DNA of 64,000 bases from Sulfurospirillaceae bacterium (GCA_028684065.1 JAQUGO010000009.1:1-64000), one strand, 5' to 3'; positions 47,128 through 56,396 are shown, counted from the first letter of the stretch. Made by a program: numbers and translations. The notes: generated by a model not told the origin, from the letters alone.

Positions 47128-48841
47128 CACTCATTCCTTGAAATTCTTCTAATATACCTTTCACTTCTGTGATTCCTAGATTCCAAAACCCTTCATCTTC
47201 AATATCAAAATTAAATTTTTCAATCAATGCTTTAGGACTTTGACTTCCACCTGCCGATAAAAAGCTAATATAATTTTTGACAAACTCCTCTTTATTACTT
47301 TTTTTATAAAGTCCATACAAAGCTAGAACCAAGAGTTGTCCATAACTATAGGCATAGCAATAAAAAGGGGAATGAATAAAATGGGGAATGTAACTCCACC
47401 AAACTTTATAATTTTCGCTCAAAGCAATACTCGAACCAAACATTTTCGTACTCTCTTGCATCCAATACGTATTAAACGTTTCAAGAGAAAGTTCGCCATC
47501 ATGGGAGTGAACACGTCTTTCAAAAGTTGTAAAATTGATTTGACGATAGAGCGTCGAAAAAATATCTTCGATCTTAGATGCGTATAAAGAAAGTTTTTCC
47601 TTACCAGACAAGGTTCCTTTAATATAATCAAATACCAACATTTCTGCAAAAACTGAAGCCGTCTCTGAAGTCGTTAAAGGTGTATCACTGCCCAAATAAC
47701 CCACATCAGAAGAGAGATGTTGATGAATAGCATGTCCTAGCTCATGGGCTAATGTGAAGAGATCACGTCGCGTATTTGTATGATTTAATAGCACATAAGG
47801 ATGTGTATCTGGTGTTGCTGGATGCGAAAATGCACCGCCTCTTTTTTTATTTTTTGGAAGCACATCAATCCAACCTTCATTAAAAGCACGTAATGCAATT
47901 TCATAGAATTTTGGACTAAACTGATAAAAAGCATCCAAAACAATTGCTTTTGCAGTAGGAAAATCATACTCCGTTTTACTTTCATCTAAAGGGGCATATC
48001 TATCATATTCATACAATGTTTCAAGGCCTAATAATTGTGCTTTCTTTTTATAATATAAATGGACTAAATCAAAGCTATCCTCAGCACTTTTTATTAAAGC
48101 GTCTACACTTTTTTGTGTTATTTTATTGTCCATATGGCGTGATTGTTCTGCATTTTTATACCCTCTTAGTTCACAATCATTGGCAAGATCTGCTTTAATC
48201 ATATTAAAGATATACCCAAGCAGTGGTTGGTGAGGTTTCAATCCTTTGGTAAAAATATCAGCTGCTTTTTTACGTACTTCCCGTGAACTATCTTGTAGCT
48301 TACTCAGAATTTCCTCTTCAGATATTTTTTTACCATCATAATTGAATTTTAAGAGGCTAAAGTGTTCATCAAATAATCGGCTAAAGGCAGAAGCCGAAGT
48401 CATCTCTTTTTTCAATAAAATACGTTCTTCTTTTTGACTTAACTGATAAGGTTTTTCTTCTGCTAGTGAACTTAAAAAATAAGAATAGCGTGAACAATGA
48501 CCAATTAATTCATCTTGTTTAACTTTAGTTAATTTATTAAACTCTAATTCAAAAAAAAGTAAGTGCTCTGCAATATGCGCTTGTTTTTGTTGATACTTTG
48601 CGTAGAATGCACCATTCTCACTATTTTCAGCAAACTTCAAAAAAGCATATGTCATCATTTTGCCTAAGACTTGATTGATGGCTTCATACTCCATAATAGC
48701 TTCTGAAAATTCTCGAGAAGAAACTTCTTTAAGCTTTCCTTTGTAAACAGTTTCAAAACCTATGGCACGTTGTGCCACATCATTAGAATCTTGTTCCAAG
48801 AAGGTTTCATTTTTATATAATGCTGTTAAATCCCAATTCAA
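47120..48841 (-). CDS. pepF: Oligoendopeptidase F (M3 family)
   Basis: A 573-residue cytoplasmic zinc peptidase that degrades short peptides. The zinc motif is F-T-L-A-H-E-L-G-H-A-I-H-Q-H (HExxH) with the downstream Glu in T-T-S-E-T-A-S-V-F-A-E. The N-terminal W-D-L-T-A-L-Y matches the family. It starts with TTG: an in-frame TGA lies a few codons upstream, AAAGGG is six bases before the TTG, and there is no ATG near. An extended -10 box lies at 48899-48907. Confidence 0.93.
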   Translation of the reverse strand: MNWDLTALYKNETFLEQDSNDVAQRAIGFETVYKGKLKEVSSREFSEAIMEYEAINQVLGKMMTYAFLKFAENSENGAFYAKYQQKQAHIAEHLLFFELEFNKLTKVKQDELIGHCSRYSYFLSSLAEEKPYQLSQKEERILLKKEMTSASAFSRLFDEHFSLLKFNYDGKKISEEEILSKLQDSSREVRKKAADIFTKGLKPHQPLLGYIFNMIKADLANDCELRGYKNAEQSRHMDNKITQKSVDALIKSAEDSFDLVHLYYKKKAQLLGLETLYEYDRYAPLDESKTEYDFPTAKAIVLDAFYQFSPKFYEIALRAFNEGWIDVLPKNKKRGGAFSHPATPDTHPYVLLNHTNTRRDLFTLAHELGHAIHQHLSSDVGYLGSDTPLTTSETASVFAEMLVFDYIKGTLSGKEKLSLYASKIEDIFSTLYRQINFTTFERRVHSHDGELSLETFNTYWMQESTKMFGSSIALSENYKVWWSYIPHFIHSPFYCYAYSYGQLLVLALYGLYKKSNKEEFVKNYISFLSAGGSQSPKALIEKFNFDIEDEGFWNLGITEVKGILEEFQGMSDA

Positions 48842-49082
48842 TGTTTTCCCTTTATAATCTGTACATTTTCATTATTATTAATCCGCTAAGGAGGATTCAT
48901 TATAGCAAATTTATCTATATTTTTTCTATGGATTAGTGATTAAATATTCAATGCAAAAATAGTATTCTATTCTCTTTATAGTTATGGAAACCATAGAAAA
49001 TAAGGCTTCTTTGCTACTATAACAATGCCGTAGACATTTATTTTTTTATTCACTTTGTTCAAAATATTTCATACCGAACAGC
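48842..49082. other. AT-rich intergenic region between pepF and pyrB
   Basis: This 241-base gap holds the pepF promoter at its left end, the palindrome TATGG-AAA-CCATA at 48983-48995, and a leader with CCTCCTT on the minus strand. I see no gene in it. No convincing terminator follows pyrB. Confidence 0.6.
48899..48904 (-). promoter_or_regulatory. Extended -10 promoter of pepF
   Basis: On the minus strand TGC-TATAAT places a transcription start about 50 bases before the pepF TTG. The leader contains a small inverted repeat AATCC...GGATT. Confidence 0.6.
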
Positions 49083-49955
49083 TTAACGTCCAATCAATTT
49101 TTCCAATACTGCCATTCTTACAGCTACCCCATTTTTGACTTGATCTAGTATCTTAGAACGAGGATCTTTCATCATCATATCATCCACATCTACATTTCGA
49201 TGAACAGGGCCTGGATGTAGAACTATAATATTTCTATCTCCCATAAGTTTTGACGTAATACAAAAATCATTCGCATAATCTTTGAGTGATGCATAAATTT
49301 GATTCGCATGACGTTCTGTTTGTGTCCGTAAACTCATAATAATATCCACTTCATCAATAACTTCTCGTATATTATGAGAAGTACGCAATGTAGTTTTAGG
49401 CAAAAAGTGTGGTGGTGCTACTAAAATCACCTCTAGTCCTGCACGCCCTAACAATTCAATATTACTATTAGCAACTCTGGAATTTTTAATATCTCCGACA
49501 ATCGCAATTTTTTTACCTTTTACACTACCAAAATGTTTTTTAATCGTAAACAAATCAAGTAACGCTTGTGTAGGGTGAGCATGACTTCCATCCCCTCCGT
49601 TGACAATTGGGCAATTTACATAATTAGCTAAGATATGTGGAACGCCTGAACTTTTATGACGCACGACGATAGCATCGGGCCCCATAGCATCAAGATTGGC
49701 AGCAGTATCAAACAATGTTTCACCTTTGCTGGATGAACTTTTAGAAACATCCAAACTAACCACATGTGCACCTAGGCGCTTAGCTGCAATTTCAAAACTA
49801 CTACGTGTACGTGTAGAATTTTCAAAAAAAATCGTGATAACCGATCTATTTTGTAAAATATTTCTTGGCTTTTCATCTAAAAACTCTGCGGCTCTCTCAA
49901 AAAGCTGTTCAATTTCAAGAAGAGAAAAATCTCTGGTATTGATTAGATGATTCAC
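49083..49955 (-). CDS. pyrB: Aspartate carbamoyltransferase catalytic subunit
   Basis: PyrB joins carbamoyl phosphate and aspartate, the first committed step of pyrimidine synthesis. The 290-residue protein has the carbamoyl phosphate motif [12 protein letters not shown], the [15 protein letters not shown] segment and H-P-G-P-V-H-R. It is slightly shorter than the usual 305-310. GTG start with AAAGGAG upstream. No pyrI regulatory gene is adjacent. A TATTAT in T-rich DNA about 30 bases upstream could be the -10. Confidence 0.96.
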   Translation of the reverse strand: MNHLINTRDFSLLEIEQLFERAAEFLDEKPRNILQNRSVITIFFENSTRTRSSFEIAAKRLGAHVVSLDVSKSSSSKGETLFDTAANLDAMGPDAIVVRHKSSGVPHILANYVNCPIVNGGDGSHAHPTQALLDLFTIKKHFGSVKGKKIAIVGDIKNSRVANSNIELLGRAGLEVILVAPPHFLPKTTLRTSHNIREVIDEVDIIMSLRTQTERHANQIYASLKDYANDFCITSKLMGDRNIIVLHPGPVHRNVDVDDMMMKDPRSKILDQVKNGVAVRMAVLEKLIGR

Positions 49956-50065
49956 GCATGACTCCTTTAGATATTTGTAAAAATAATACCAAATTTAGAC
50001 TGTAATTTTTGTTAACATTTCATTATCTTGGATATGATAAACTTCAAAAATATAAGGAGTTCCCA

Positions 50066-50596
50066 ATGAAAAAATTATCTTTTTTAACATGTACATTACT
50101 TTTAAGTTCTTTTCTTGGTGCTGAAACGCTCTCCTTTCAAGAAGAAGTCAGAGTCATTACCAGTAAACCGGAATACAGAATGGTCACCACACGTACCCCC
50201 TATCAAGAATGCTGGGATGAACAAGTGGAAGTTCGTTATCAACCACAACCAAATAGTGATGGTAGTAGTACCGTTGGCGCACTTATTGGTGGTGTTGCAG
50301 GAGGAATATTGGGGCATCAAGTAGGTGGTGGAAGTGGAAAAACAGCAGCAACCGTAGGGGGGGCTATTGTTGGTACTTTGGTGGGCAAGAATTTAGCAGA
50401 ACAAAATAATAACAATTACGCTCCACCACCATCTAATTATAGGACAGAGCGACGTTGTACCACACGGTATGAAGAAAAAAGTTCTGAAAAATTTATAGGC
50501 TACCGAAATACCGCTAACTATAAAAATCAGACGATCGTCAAATACTCGGATAAACCTTTAGAGTACATCCATATCAATGTCACGGCAGGGTACTAA
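50066..50596 (+). CDS. Exported glycine-zipper 2TM-domain protein
   Basis: A 176-residue envelope protein. A cleavable signal peptide (M-K-K-L-S-F-L-T-C-T-L-L-L-S-S-F-L-G-A | E) is followed by a polar part with paired Cys and a glycine-zipper segment at about residues 72-110 (G-A-L-I-G-G-V-A-G-G-I-L-G, G-G-A-I-V-G-T-L-V-G-K), as in Rickettsia 17-kDa-type proteins, then a Cys-containing C-terminal domain. ATG 50066 has AAGGAG upstream and gives the signal peptide at the very start. TATGAT at 50033-50038 may be the -10. Function unknown; it overlaps bioD tail-to-tail. Confidence 0.85.
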   Translation: MKKLSFLTCTLLLSSFLGAETLSFQEEVRVITSKPEYRMVTTRTPYQECWDEQVEVRYQPQPNSDGSSTVGALIGGVAGGILGHQVGGGSGKTAATVGGAIVGTLVGKNLAEQNNNNYAPPPSNYRTERRCTTRYEEKSSEKFIGYRNTANYKNQTIVKYSDKPLEYIHINVTAGY

Positions 50597-51232
50597 ACTT
50601 TTAATAATCTCATCAAGATTGTCTTGAACACTCAACACTCTGCCAAACAAAGAAATAAAAAATGGCAGAGTAATTTTATCAAAGTTATCTCGACTCTCCT
50701 TAAAATTGATACACCATTCATAATCATCAACACCTAGGGCATCAAGCAAATGTAAGGAAAGTAATACATCATTAATACACCCAAGTTCTCCATGTCCAAC
50801 AAGAAGCGTTCTGGCATTAAAAAGCCTAATAAAATCATACATGTACAAATCATCTTCAATAGGAACCAATAACCCACCTGCACCTTCGATTAAAACAATA
50901 TCGCAAAGTTCTTCAATCTTGGCATACGCTGTTTCTAAAAGCTCCAAGTTAATTTTTTTCTTCCCTTTTGCCACATAAGGAGCGGCAGGTAAAGTGAATT
51001 GATAGGGAACTATATCTTTAAGTTTAAGCACTTCAAGTGCTGGGTTGTAACGTTTAGCTGTTTCAAAAAGGAGGTTAGCATCATGTGCAATATCTTCAAC
51101 ACCTGTTTCAATGGGTTTCATGACACCTACTTTAAGACCTTGTAAGCTTAATGCCTCCAGTAGCTTTAGCGTTGTATGTGTTTTGCCAACATTCGTATTA
51201 GTCGCTGTTATAAATAACGGTTTAAATTTCAT
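50558..51232 (-). CDS. bioD: Dethiobiotin synthetase BioD
   Basis: BioD closes the ureido ring of dethiobiotin from DAPA, CO2 and ATP in biotin synthesis. The 224-residue P-loop enzyme has I-T-A-T-N-T-N-V-G-K-T-H (usual T-D-T-x-V-G-K-T), M-K-P-I-E-T-G-V and I-E-G-A-G-G-L-L-V-P-I. No other bio gene is in the window. Its 3' end overlaps the convergent glycine-zipper gene by 39 bases. No typical promoter is visible in the 27-base gap to the regulator upstream, so it may be read from there. Confidence 0.92.
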   Translation of the reverse strand: MKFKPLFITATNTNVGKTHTTLKLLEALSLQGLKVGVMKPIETGVEDIAHDANLLFETAKRYNPALEVLKLKDIVPYQFTLPAAPYVAKGKKKINLELLETAYAKIEELCDIVLIEGAGGLLVPIEDDLYMYDFIRLFNARTLLVGHGELGCINDVLLSLHLLDALGVDDYEWCINFKESRDNFDKITLPFFISLFGRVLSVQDNLDEIIKSLVPCRDIDMDVL

Positions 51233-51258
51233 TTGGGACTCTTTTTCGCAAATTGTAT

Positions 51259-52122
51259 CTATTTAAATCTTACAGGAACACAAAAATCAAGATTAAAATG
51301 TCCACTTTCATTCACAAAATGGTTTTCCTCATAAAGAGCGAATGAAGGCAATGCTACTTTTTCATAGGCACTCTGAGGCAGCCATTCATGGTAAATAACA
51401 TCCATATATTTTTTCAAATCTCCGTAAACACCTTGTAAATTAAAAACAGCACAAAACATTTCAGGAATTTTCATAATACCAATTTCGCCATGGCGATAAA
51501 ACTTCTTTTCTTTTGGCAATTCTAAGCATGCCACATAATGGCAATGATCGGATTCTACAAAACGTGGATTGCTATGGTGAAGTCCTATCATTTTTTGTTC
51601 ATTAAAATCGAAATGATTTGTCATCGCCCATACGTGCAATTTTTGCCATGCTATTTTAATACTACGATCATACCCTTTATGCCTTACATATGCTACTTCT
51701 TTAGCAGGTTGCACCATCATCTTTACATGTAAAGGCATTTGGGCAAAAGAAAAATCTTGACGAATATTGGCTTTGTCGACTTCTCTCCATTTTGTAGGCG
51801 TAACACCAAAGGCATCTTTAAAGGCCTGAGTAAAAGAGGCATTGGAACTAAATCCAACTTCTTGTAAAATATGTGTAATCGTTGCTCCGGGATTAAAAAT
51901 TAAAGCATTGGCCGCATGCTCTAATTTCACACGCTTAATATATTCATGCACACTTTCACCTACAATCTCTTTAAAAATACGGTTAAAATGAAAAGGTGAC
52001 ATCGCTACATGGGAAGCCAAAATATCTACTTTATAGTTTTGTTGAATATCTTGATGAATTAAAAAAAGGACTTCATTCACCCTCTCTTGATGATCGTATG
52101 ACGTTGTTTGCTTGTGTTTCAT
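51259..52122 (-). CDS. AraC-family regulator with GyrI-like effector domain
   Basis: A 287-residue regulator. The N-terminal double helix-turn-helix (V-D-I-L-A-S-H-V-A-M-S-P-F-H-F-N-R-I-F-K, then T-H-I-L-Q-E-V-G-F-S-S-N-A-S-F-T-Q-A-F-K) is of the Rob/SoxS type, followed by a GyrI-like small-molecule-binding domain (about 130-287, with R-H-K-G-Y-D at its start). Such proteins often control multidrug or stress responses. ATG 52122 is chosen because TGC-TATAAT overlaps the six codons before it, which suggests a leaderless mRNA. It is divergent from an aminotransferase gene that may be its target. Confidence 0.9.
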   Translation of the reverse strand: MKHKQTTSYDHQERVNEVLFLIHQDIQQNYKVDILASHVAMSPFHFNRIFKEIVGESVHEYIKRVKLEHAANALIFNPGATITHILQEVGFSSNASFTQAFKDAFGVTPTKWREVDKANIRQDFSFAQMPLHVKMMVQPAKEVAYVRHKGYDRSIKIAWQKLHVWAMTNHFDFNEQKMIGLHHSNPRFVESDHCHYVACLELPKEKKFYRHGEIGIMKIPEMFCAVFNLQGVYGDLKKYMDVIYHEWLPQSAYEKVALPSFALYEENHFVNESGHFNLDFCVPVRFK

Positions 52123-52128
52123 AACTAC

Positions 52129-52134
52129 ATTATA
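52129..52134 (-). promoter_or_regulatory. Extended -10 promoter at the start of the AraC-type gene
   Basis: On the minus strand TGC-TATAAT ends six bases before the ATG at 52122, so transcription should start at or within a base or two of the start codon. Confidence 0.55.
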
Positions 52135-52191
52135 GCACAAATGGACAAATATTTTCCCTATTTTCTAGTAGCATAAAAATTGTAAAATCTT

Positions 52192-52197
52192 TATAAT
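52192..52197 (+). promoter_or_regulatory. -10 box of the aminotransferase gene
   Basis: A perfect TATAAT 26 bases before the ATG at 52223, followed by the ribosome binding site CAAAGG. It is divergent from the AraC gene promoter with about 60 bases between. Confidence 0.5.
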
Positions 52198-52222
52198 TCA
52201 TTATATTTTTCAAAGGCTCACT

Positions 52223-53386
52223 ATGCAATCAAAATTTGCTTCTCGTATTACAAATGCTTCTCGTTCTTTTACAAGAACCATCCTTGATTTAACAGCACAA
52301 AATACTATTATTTCCTTCGCTGGAGGCCTGCCAGATGCTTCTTTATTCCCAAGAGCAGCTATTGAAAAGCATGCTAAACATCTTTTTGAAACTCAAGATA
52401 ATCGTCTTTTTCAATACAGTAATGCCACAGGTGTAGAAGCTCTTAAGTGTGAAATTGCTAAAAAATATCATGAGACACAATCAACCAATATTTTATTAAC
52501 TAACGGTTCACAACAAGGGTTAGACTTAGTATGTAAAGCCTTTTTGGATGAAAGCGATTGTATTATTGTTGAAGATCCAAGTTACCTTGCAGCACTTGGG
52601 CTTTTCCACATGTATAATGTTGATATTAAAGCAGCTCCTCTCACCAAAGATGGGGTCGATACAATTGTTCTAGAAAGTTTATTTAAAACATATGCTCCAA
52701 AGTTTTTCTACACGATTCCAATTTTCCAAAACCCAACAGGCTATTCATATACACTTGAAACACGTAAAGAAGTCGTACGCTTAGCCCAAAAATATCATGT
52801 TATTTTATTGGAAGACAGTCCCTATGAGGCCCTTCGTTATGATGGAACACAAACAACATCATTTGCAGATCTTTTACCTCAATGGACAATTGCTCTAGGA
52901 ACATTTTCTAAGACCTTAGCACCAGATTTTCGCATCGGTTGGATAAAGGCTCCACAAAATGTACTCAGTGCCTTAACCCTTTGTAAAGAGAGTACAGATT
53001 TACAAAATTCAAAGTTTTTTCAATATATTTGTGCAATGATGATGCAATCAGGTGAATTGCAAGTACATACGAAAACGCTCATCGATTGTTATCGTTCAAA
53101 ACGTGATGCTATGGTGCAAGCTCTCAAAAAATATTTTAATGATAGTATAGAGTTTATTGTACCTGAAGGAGGCATGTTTATTTGGATTAATTTTAAAGCA
53201 TGTGAAGATAGTATGAAACTTTTTGACAGTGCCATCAAGAAAAATGTTGCTTTTGTCCCTGGTAGTGTTTTCTTTGCCGATAAGCGTGTTACATCTTATG
53301 GAAGACTCAATTATACAAACTCTTCCTTAGAACAAATTGACCAAGGTATTAAAGCACTTTATGAGGCGTATAAAGAGTTTATTTAA
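52223..53386 (+). CDS. PLP-dependent class I aminotransferase
   Basis: A 387-residue fold-type I aminotransferase. It begins with R-I-T-N-A-S-R-S-F-T-R-T-I-L and I-S-F-A-G-G-L-P-D-A-S-L-F-P, typical of the 2-aminoadipate/LysN and MocR-type branch, has I-P-I-F-Q-N-P-T-G, D-S-P-Y-E and the PLP lysine in G-T-F-S-K-T-L-A-P-D-F-R-I-G-W. There is no helix-turn-helix domain, so it is an enzyme, not a MocR regulator. Substrate could be 2-aminoadipate, branched or aromatic amino acids. It overlaps the convergent DUF89 gene by eight bases. Confidence 0.9.
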   Translation: MQSKFASRITNASRSFTRTILDLTAQNTIISFAGGLPDASLFPRAAIEKHAKHLFETQDNRLFQYSNATGVEALKCEIAKKYHETQSTNILLTNGSQQGLDLVCKAFLDESDCIIVEDPSYLAALGLFHMYNVDIKAAPLTKDGVDTIVLESLFKTYAPKFFYTIPIFQNPTGYSYTLETRKEVVRLAQKYHVILLEDSPYEALRYDGTQTTSFADLLPQWTIALGTFSKTLAPDFRIGWIKAPQNVLSALTLCKESTDLQNSKFFQYICAMMMQSGELQVHTKTLIDCYRSKRDAMVQALKKYFNDSIEFIVPEGGMFIWINFKACEDSMKLFDSAIKKNVAFVPGSVFFADKRVTSYGRLNYTNSSLEQIDQGIKALYEAYKEFI

Positions 53387-54242
53387 ACCCTTGTTTACAA
53401 ACAATATCCCCAAGTTGTGCGCCAATAGCATTGGCCACAACATGACACTTCACTTTGAGTAAGAAAAAAATTGGTAACCTTTTTTCTTCTCCTAAACATT
53501 CATAATTGCCCATTCCTTTAGAAATAATACAATCAGCCTGCTCAAAAATATGCTTTGCTTCGTCACACATAAGTTCACGTGTAAGTCCAGGTGTGGGGAC
53601 ACCACTATTGACTATTTCAGCCACTTCATTCATTCCAGATTTAAGGGCATCCTCATAGGTAAGGTCATTAATGATAGGTTTGCCTCGTACAAAATAATAA
53701 ATTTTAAGACTAGGAAAAAGCTTTCTTAGCGTTTGAATATAAAGCTTATCAAAAATTTCCTCTCCAGCATTATCAGCCAAATAGACAATTTTCTTGCTCG
53801 CATGTAAGGATTTTTCCAATGCTGTAAAATCATCAATTGCAAAAGGCATATCATAGATTTTATGCAACTCTTCTTCCAAATCATACATCATAACGGAAGC
53901 TAAATCAATAACGTTGCCGGCTACAGCTGTTTTCGTTGCACTCAGTAGAGGATAGGAACTTTTAGCAATTTCATCTTCACACAAAGAAATAAATGATTTA
54001 GCCTTTTTGGATGACTCTTTTTTAACGTCAGCATATAGATCTCTTACATTCAAATGATTGGCTATGGATTCATACAAAGGGGTAGCATTATGAGGAGGTG
54101 TAAGTGAAAAATCAAACTGTGCAATATGCTTCTGAGTAAGACTAATAATCGCTTCACGTGTTTTGATATCAAGTGAGAGAATATCACAAACTCTGTGAGC
54201 TTGATTTTCTATACATTCTAAGCAATCATTATGAATTTTCAT
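53379..54242 (-). CDS. DUF89 / ARMT1-like metal-dependent phosphatase
   Basis: A 287-residue protein of the DUF89 damage-control phosphatase family. Visible marks are the N-terminal C-L-E-C-I pair, A-G-N-V-I-D, the metal-binding D-N-A-G-E-E-I-F-D-K-L and a later D-A; relatives remove phosphate from damaged sugar phosphates. The prokaryotic subgroup with an N-terminal CxxC is usually annotated ARMT1-like domain protein. The substrate is not known. It is convergent with the aminotransferase gene and read away from the rplS operon; no clear Shine-Dalgarno is seen. Confidence 0.85.
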   Translation of the reverse strand: MKIHNDCLECIENQAHRVCDILSLDIKTREAIISLTQKHIAQFDFSLTPPHNATPLYESIANHLNVRDLYADVKKESSKKAKSFISLCEDEIAKSSYPLLSATKTAVAGNVIDLASVMMYDLEEELHKIYDMPFAIDDFTALEKSLHASKKIVYLADNAGEEIFDKLYIQTLRKLFPSLKIYYFVRGKPIINDLTYEDALKSGMNEVAEIVNSGVPTPGLTRELMCDEAKHIFEQADCIISKGMGNYECLGEEKRLPIFFLLKVKCHVVANAIGAQLGDIVCKQGFK

Positions 54243-54283
54243 ATACTTTTGATAATACGATAGTATGAAGATACTAAGAGGAG

Positions 54284-54312
54284 TGGCAATGATAAAGAGG
54301 TTATCATTGCCA
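54284..54312. terminator. Long hairpin downstream of rplS
   Basis: TGGCAATGATAA-AGAGG-TTATCATTGCCA pairs over twelve bases with a five-base loop, nine bases after the rplS stop. The run of six T on the minus strand lies before the stem rather than after it, so it may be an RNA-stabilising or partial terminator. Confidence 0.55.
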
Positions 54313-54320
54313 AAAAATAG

Positions 54321-54677
54321 TTATTTTCTAAGTTCTCTAATTTTTGCAGATTTACCACGTCTATCTCTAAGATAGAAGAGTTTAGCACGTCTTACAACAC
54401 CACGTCTAAGAACAACAATTTCATCAATACTATCAGAGTAAATTGGAAAAATTCTCTCAACACCTACACTGTTTGCACCAATTTTACGTACCATAAATGT
54501 CTCACCCGTACCTTGACCACGTCTAGCGATACACATACCTTCAAAATTTTGAATACGTTGTTTGTCGCCTTCTTTAATCTTAACAGCAACTCTTAATGTA
54601 TCACCTGCTCTAAATTCTGGAACGCTCTTCGCAGCAATCTGTCCTGCTTCAAAAGCCTCGATAAATTTATTTCTCAT
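54321..54677 (-). CDS. rplS: 50S ribosomal protein L19
   Basis: A 118-residue ribosomal protein at the subunit interface. Marks are [22 protein letters not shown][11 protein letters not shown] and [16 protein letters not shown]. It ends the rpsP-khpA-rimM-trmD-rplS operon, 19 bases after trmD. AAAAGGATAAT precedes the ATG. Confidence 0.98.
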   Translation of the reverse strand: MRNKFIEAFEAGQIAAKSVPEFRAGDTLRVAVKIKEGDKQRIQNFEGMCIARRGQGTGETFMVRKIGANSVGVERIFPIYSDSIDEIVVLRRGVVRRAKLFYLRDRRGKSAKIRELRK

Positions 54678-54696
54678 TTATTATCCTTTTTCATTG

Positions 54697-55392
54697 TCAA
54701 TGCTTCGCTTTAAAGCGAGAAAACAGATCTGGCCTGAAGTATTGCGTCTTCATTTCAGACATTTTGTTTTTTAAGCTTGTGATTTTAGCGTGATTTCCCT
54801 TTAAAAACTCTGAGGGAATAGATTTATTTTCATAAATTGGTGGTTTTGAAAAACAAGGCGCTTCTAAAACTATATTTTCAAAACTCTCCATACTCAAAGA
54901 TTCAGAATTTCCGAGCACACCATCAACATTGCGGCTAATGGCATCACTCATGACTAAACTTGGAAGCTCTCCACCTGTTAATACATAATCACCAATGGAA
55001 AAAAGCTCATCCGCATAGGTTTCAATAACTCTCTCATCAATGCCTTCATAACGTCCACAGACAAATACAAGATACTCTTTTTGTGCTAAACGTTTAGCAT
55101 CAATTTGACGAAAAGGTTTGCCAGCAGGTACAGGAAAGATGATATAAGTGTTTGGGTGTTCTTTTTTGATAACTTCAAGTGTATCGTAGAGTGGTTGAGG
55201 AAAAAGAACCATGCCTGCTCCACCACTCGCTTGCGTATCATCTACTTTATGATGCTTATTGGCCGTAAAATCACGTGGATTATAAAAATCAATCGTGAGT
55301 AATTTTTTGTCAAGCGCTCGTTTTAGAATGGAGTCTTCAAAATAAGAGGAAATAAGATTAGGAAAAAGTGTGACATAGCTAAAATGCATCAC
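54697..55392 (-). CDS. trmD: tRNA (guanine-37-N1)-methyltransferase TrmD
   Basis: TrmD methylates G37 of tRNA with SAM to prevent frameshifting. The 231-residue SPOUT enzyme has the trefoil-knot motifs [13 protein letters not shown] and [13 protein letters not shown], and H-x-V-D-D x Q A-S-G-G-A-G-M-V in the N-terminal part. Its start overlaps the rimM stop by four bases, a common arrangement. Confidence 0.97.
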   Translation of the reverse strand: MMHFSYVTLFPNLISSYFEDSILKRALDKKLLTIDFYNPRDFTANKHHKVDDTQASGGAGMVLFPQPLYDTLEVIKKEHPNTYIIFPVPAGKPFRQIDAKRLAQKEYLVFVCGRYEGIDERVIETYADELFSIGDYVLTGGELPSLVMSDAISRNVDGVLGNSESLSMESFENIVLEAPCFSKPPIYENKSIPSEFLKGNHAKITSLKNKMSEMKTQYFRPDLFSRFKAKH

Positions 55393-55925
55393 GAATTCTC
55401 CAATATACCCAAACCATCCTGTGTGATTATCTCTTTTACATCTTTATCAAAGGAAACGATATAGCGTTCAATATACGGTATGTAAAAACTTTTCACATGT
55501 CCTTCTTTGACTAATTTCTCATCGGTATGAACCACTAAATAATCACAATGAGCGATGCGTTCAATTTCTTCTACAACTCCCAGACATTGTCCATTATCTA
55601 TGATGCGTGCACCTATTAAGTCAAACCAAAAAAATTCGCCTTCTTGAAGATGACACTCTTTTTGAGAGTTTTCTTCGGTGGTAAATAAAAGAGTATTGAC
55701 AAGTTTTGCGGCGATTTCTCTACTTTGATAACCTACAAACGAGACAAGCTCTCGTGCACTATTGTAAGAGAATATTTCTAATGTTTCATTTTTTGAAGTT
55801 AAAAAGGTTTTGCCTTTTTTAAATTGCTCAGGGAAGTCACAATGAAGGTGTAGTTTAAGTTCACCCTTCAAACCCACGAGTCGCCCTACTTGAGCGACCT
55901 CAATGAGTGAGTTCGTATTATTCAT
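55389..55925 (-). CDS. rimM: 16S rRNA processing protein RimM
   Basis: RimM helps mature the 30S head by working with S19. The 178-residue protein has [13 protein letters not shown] at the start (usual G-x-x-x-G-x-x-G), then the PRC-barrel with E-F-F-W-F-D-L-I-G. It overlaps the KH-domain gene by eight bases and trmD by four, so the three are coupled. Confidence 0.94.
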   Translation of the reverse strand: MNNTNSLIEVAQVGRLVGLKGELKLHLHCDFPEQFKKGKTFLTSKNETLEIFSYNSARELVSFVGYQSREIAAKLVNTLLFTTEENSQKECHLQEGEFFWFDLIGARIIDNGQCLGVVEEIERIAHCDYLVVHTDEKLVKEGHVKSFYIPYIERYIVSFDKDVKEIITQDGLGILENS

Positions 55926-56163
55926 CGTTAGCTTTAACGGTTACTCTATAAGATTTACCATCTTTTGCTTTGCAACCAGAGATCAGTGTTTTAAGGGAGT
56001 TAATCATTTTGCCATCTTTGCCAATTAATTTACCCGTATCTATTTTATCTGCAAAAATAACAACTTCACAAAATGTCTCATCAACATCACTTCTCTCAAC
56101 TCTGACACCACTTGGATTGTCAACCAAAAGTTTGGCAAACTCTTCTAGAAATTTGTCAATCAT
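55918..56163 (-). CDS. KH-domain RNA-binding protein KhpA-like
   Basis: An 81-residue single KH domain protein, with the GxxG loop in L-I-G-K-D-G-K-M-I-N-S-L-K. Its place between rpsP and rimM matches KhpA (YlqC) in many bacteria, where it binds RNA and can partner with KhpB/Jag. It starts two bases after the rpsP stop. Confidence 0.92.
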   Translation of the reverse strand: MIDKFLEEFAKLLVDNPSGVRVERSDVDETFCEVVIFADKIDTGKLIGKDGKMINSLKTLISGCKAKDGKSYRVTVKANDE

Positions 56164-56165
56164 GA

Positions 56166-56396
56166 TTATTTTCCAGTAATTTTAGCAACCCTGTCACTTA
56201 GCTTTGCGCCAACGCTTGTCCAATATGCAAGTCTTTCTGCATCAAATTTGATGGTTTGTGGCTCTGTTAATGGATTATAGTAACCAAGTGTTTCGATTGA
56301 ACCACCATCACGTTTTTTTCTACTGTCTGTTACGACGATTCTGTAAAATGGAGTTTTATTTCTACCCATTCTTGTTAATCTTACAACTGTTGCCAT
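56166..56396 (-). CDS. rpsP: 30S ribosomal protein S16
   Basis: A 76-residue ribosomal protein: V-V-R-L-T-R-M-G-R[14 protein letters not shown] and [15 protein letters not shown] nine bases before the ATG. It begins the classic rpsP-khpA-rimM-trmD-rplS order; ffh lies just upstream in the same direction. Confidence 0.98.
   Translation of the reverse strand: MATVVRLTRMGRNKTPFYRIVVTDSRKKRDGGSIETLGYYNPLTEPQTIKFDAERLAYWTSVGAKLSDRVAKITGK

Noticed and set aside
48983-48995. TATGGAAACCATA as an operator
   Set aside because: A neat palindrome, but single, not at a promoter of a neighbouring gene, and short enough to arise by chance in AT-rich DNA.
52223-53386. MocR-type transcription regulator
   Set aside because: The N-terminal GntR helix-turn-helix domain is absent; only the aminotransferase fold is present.
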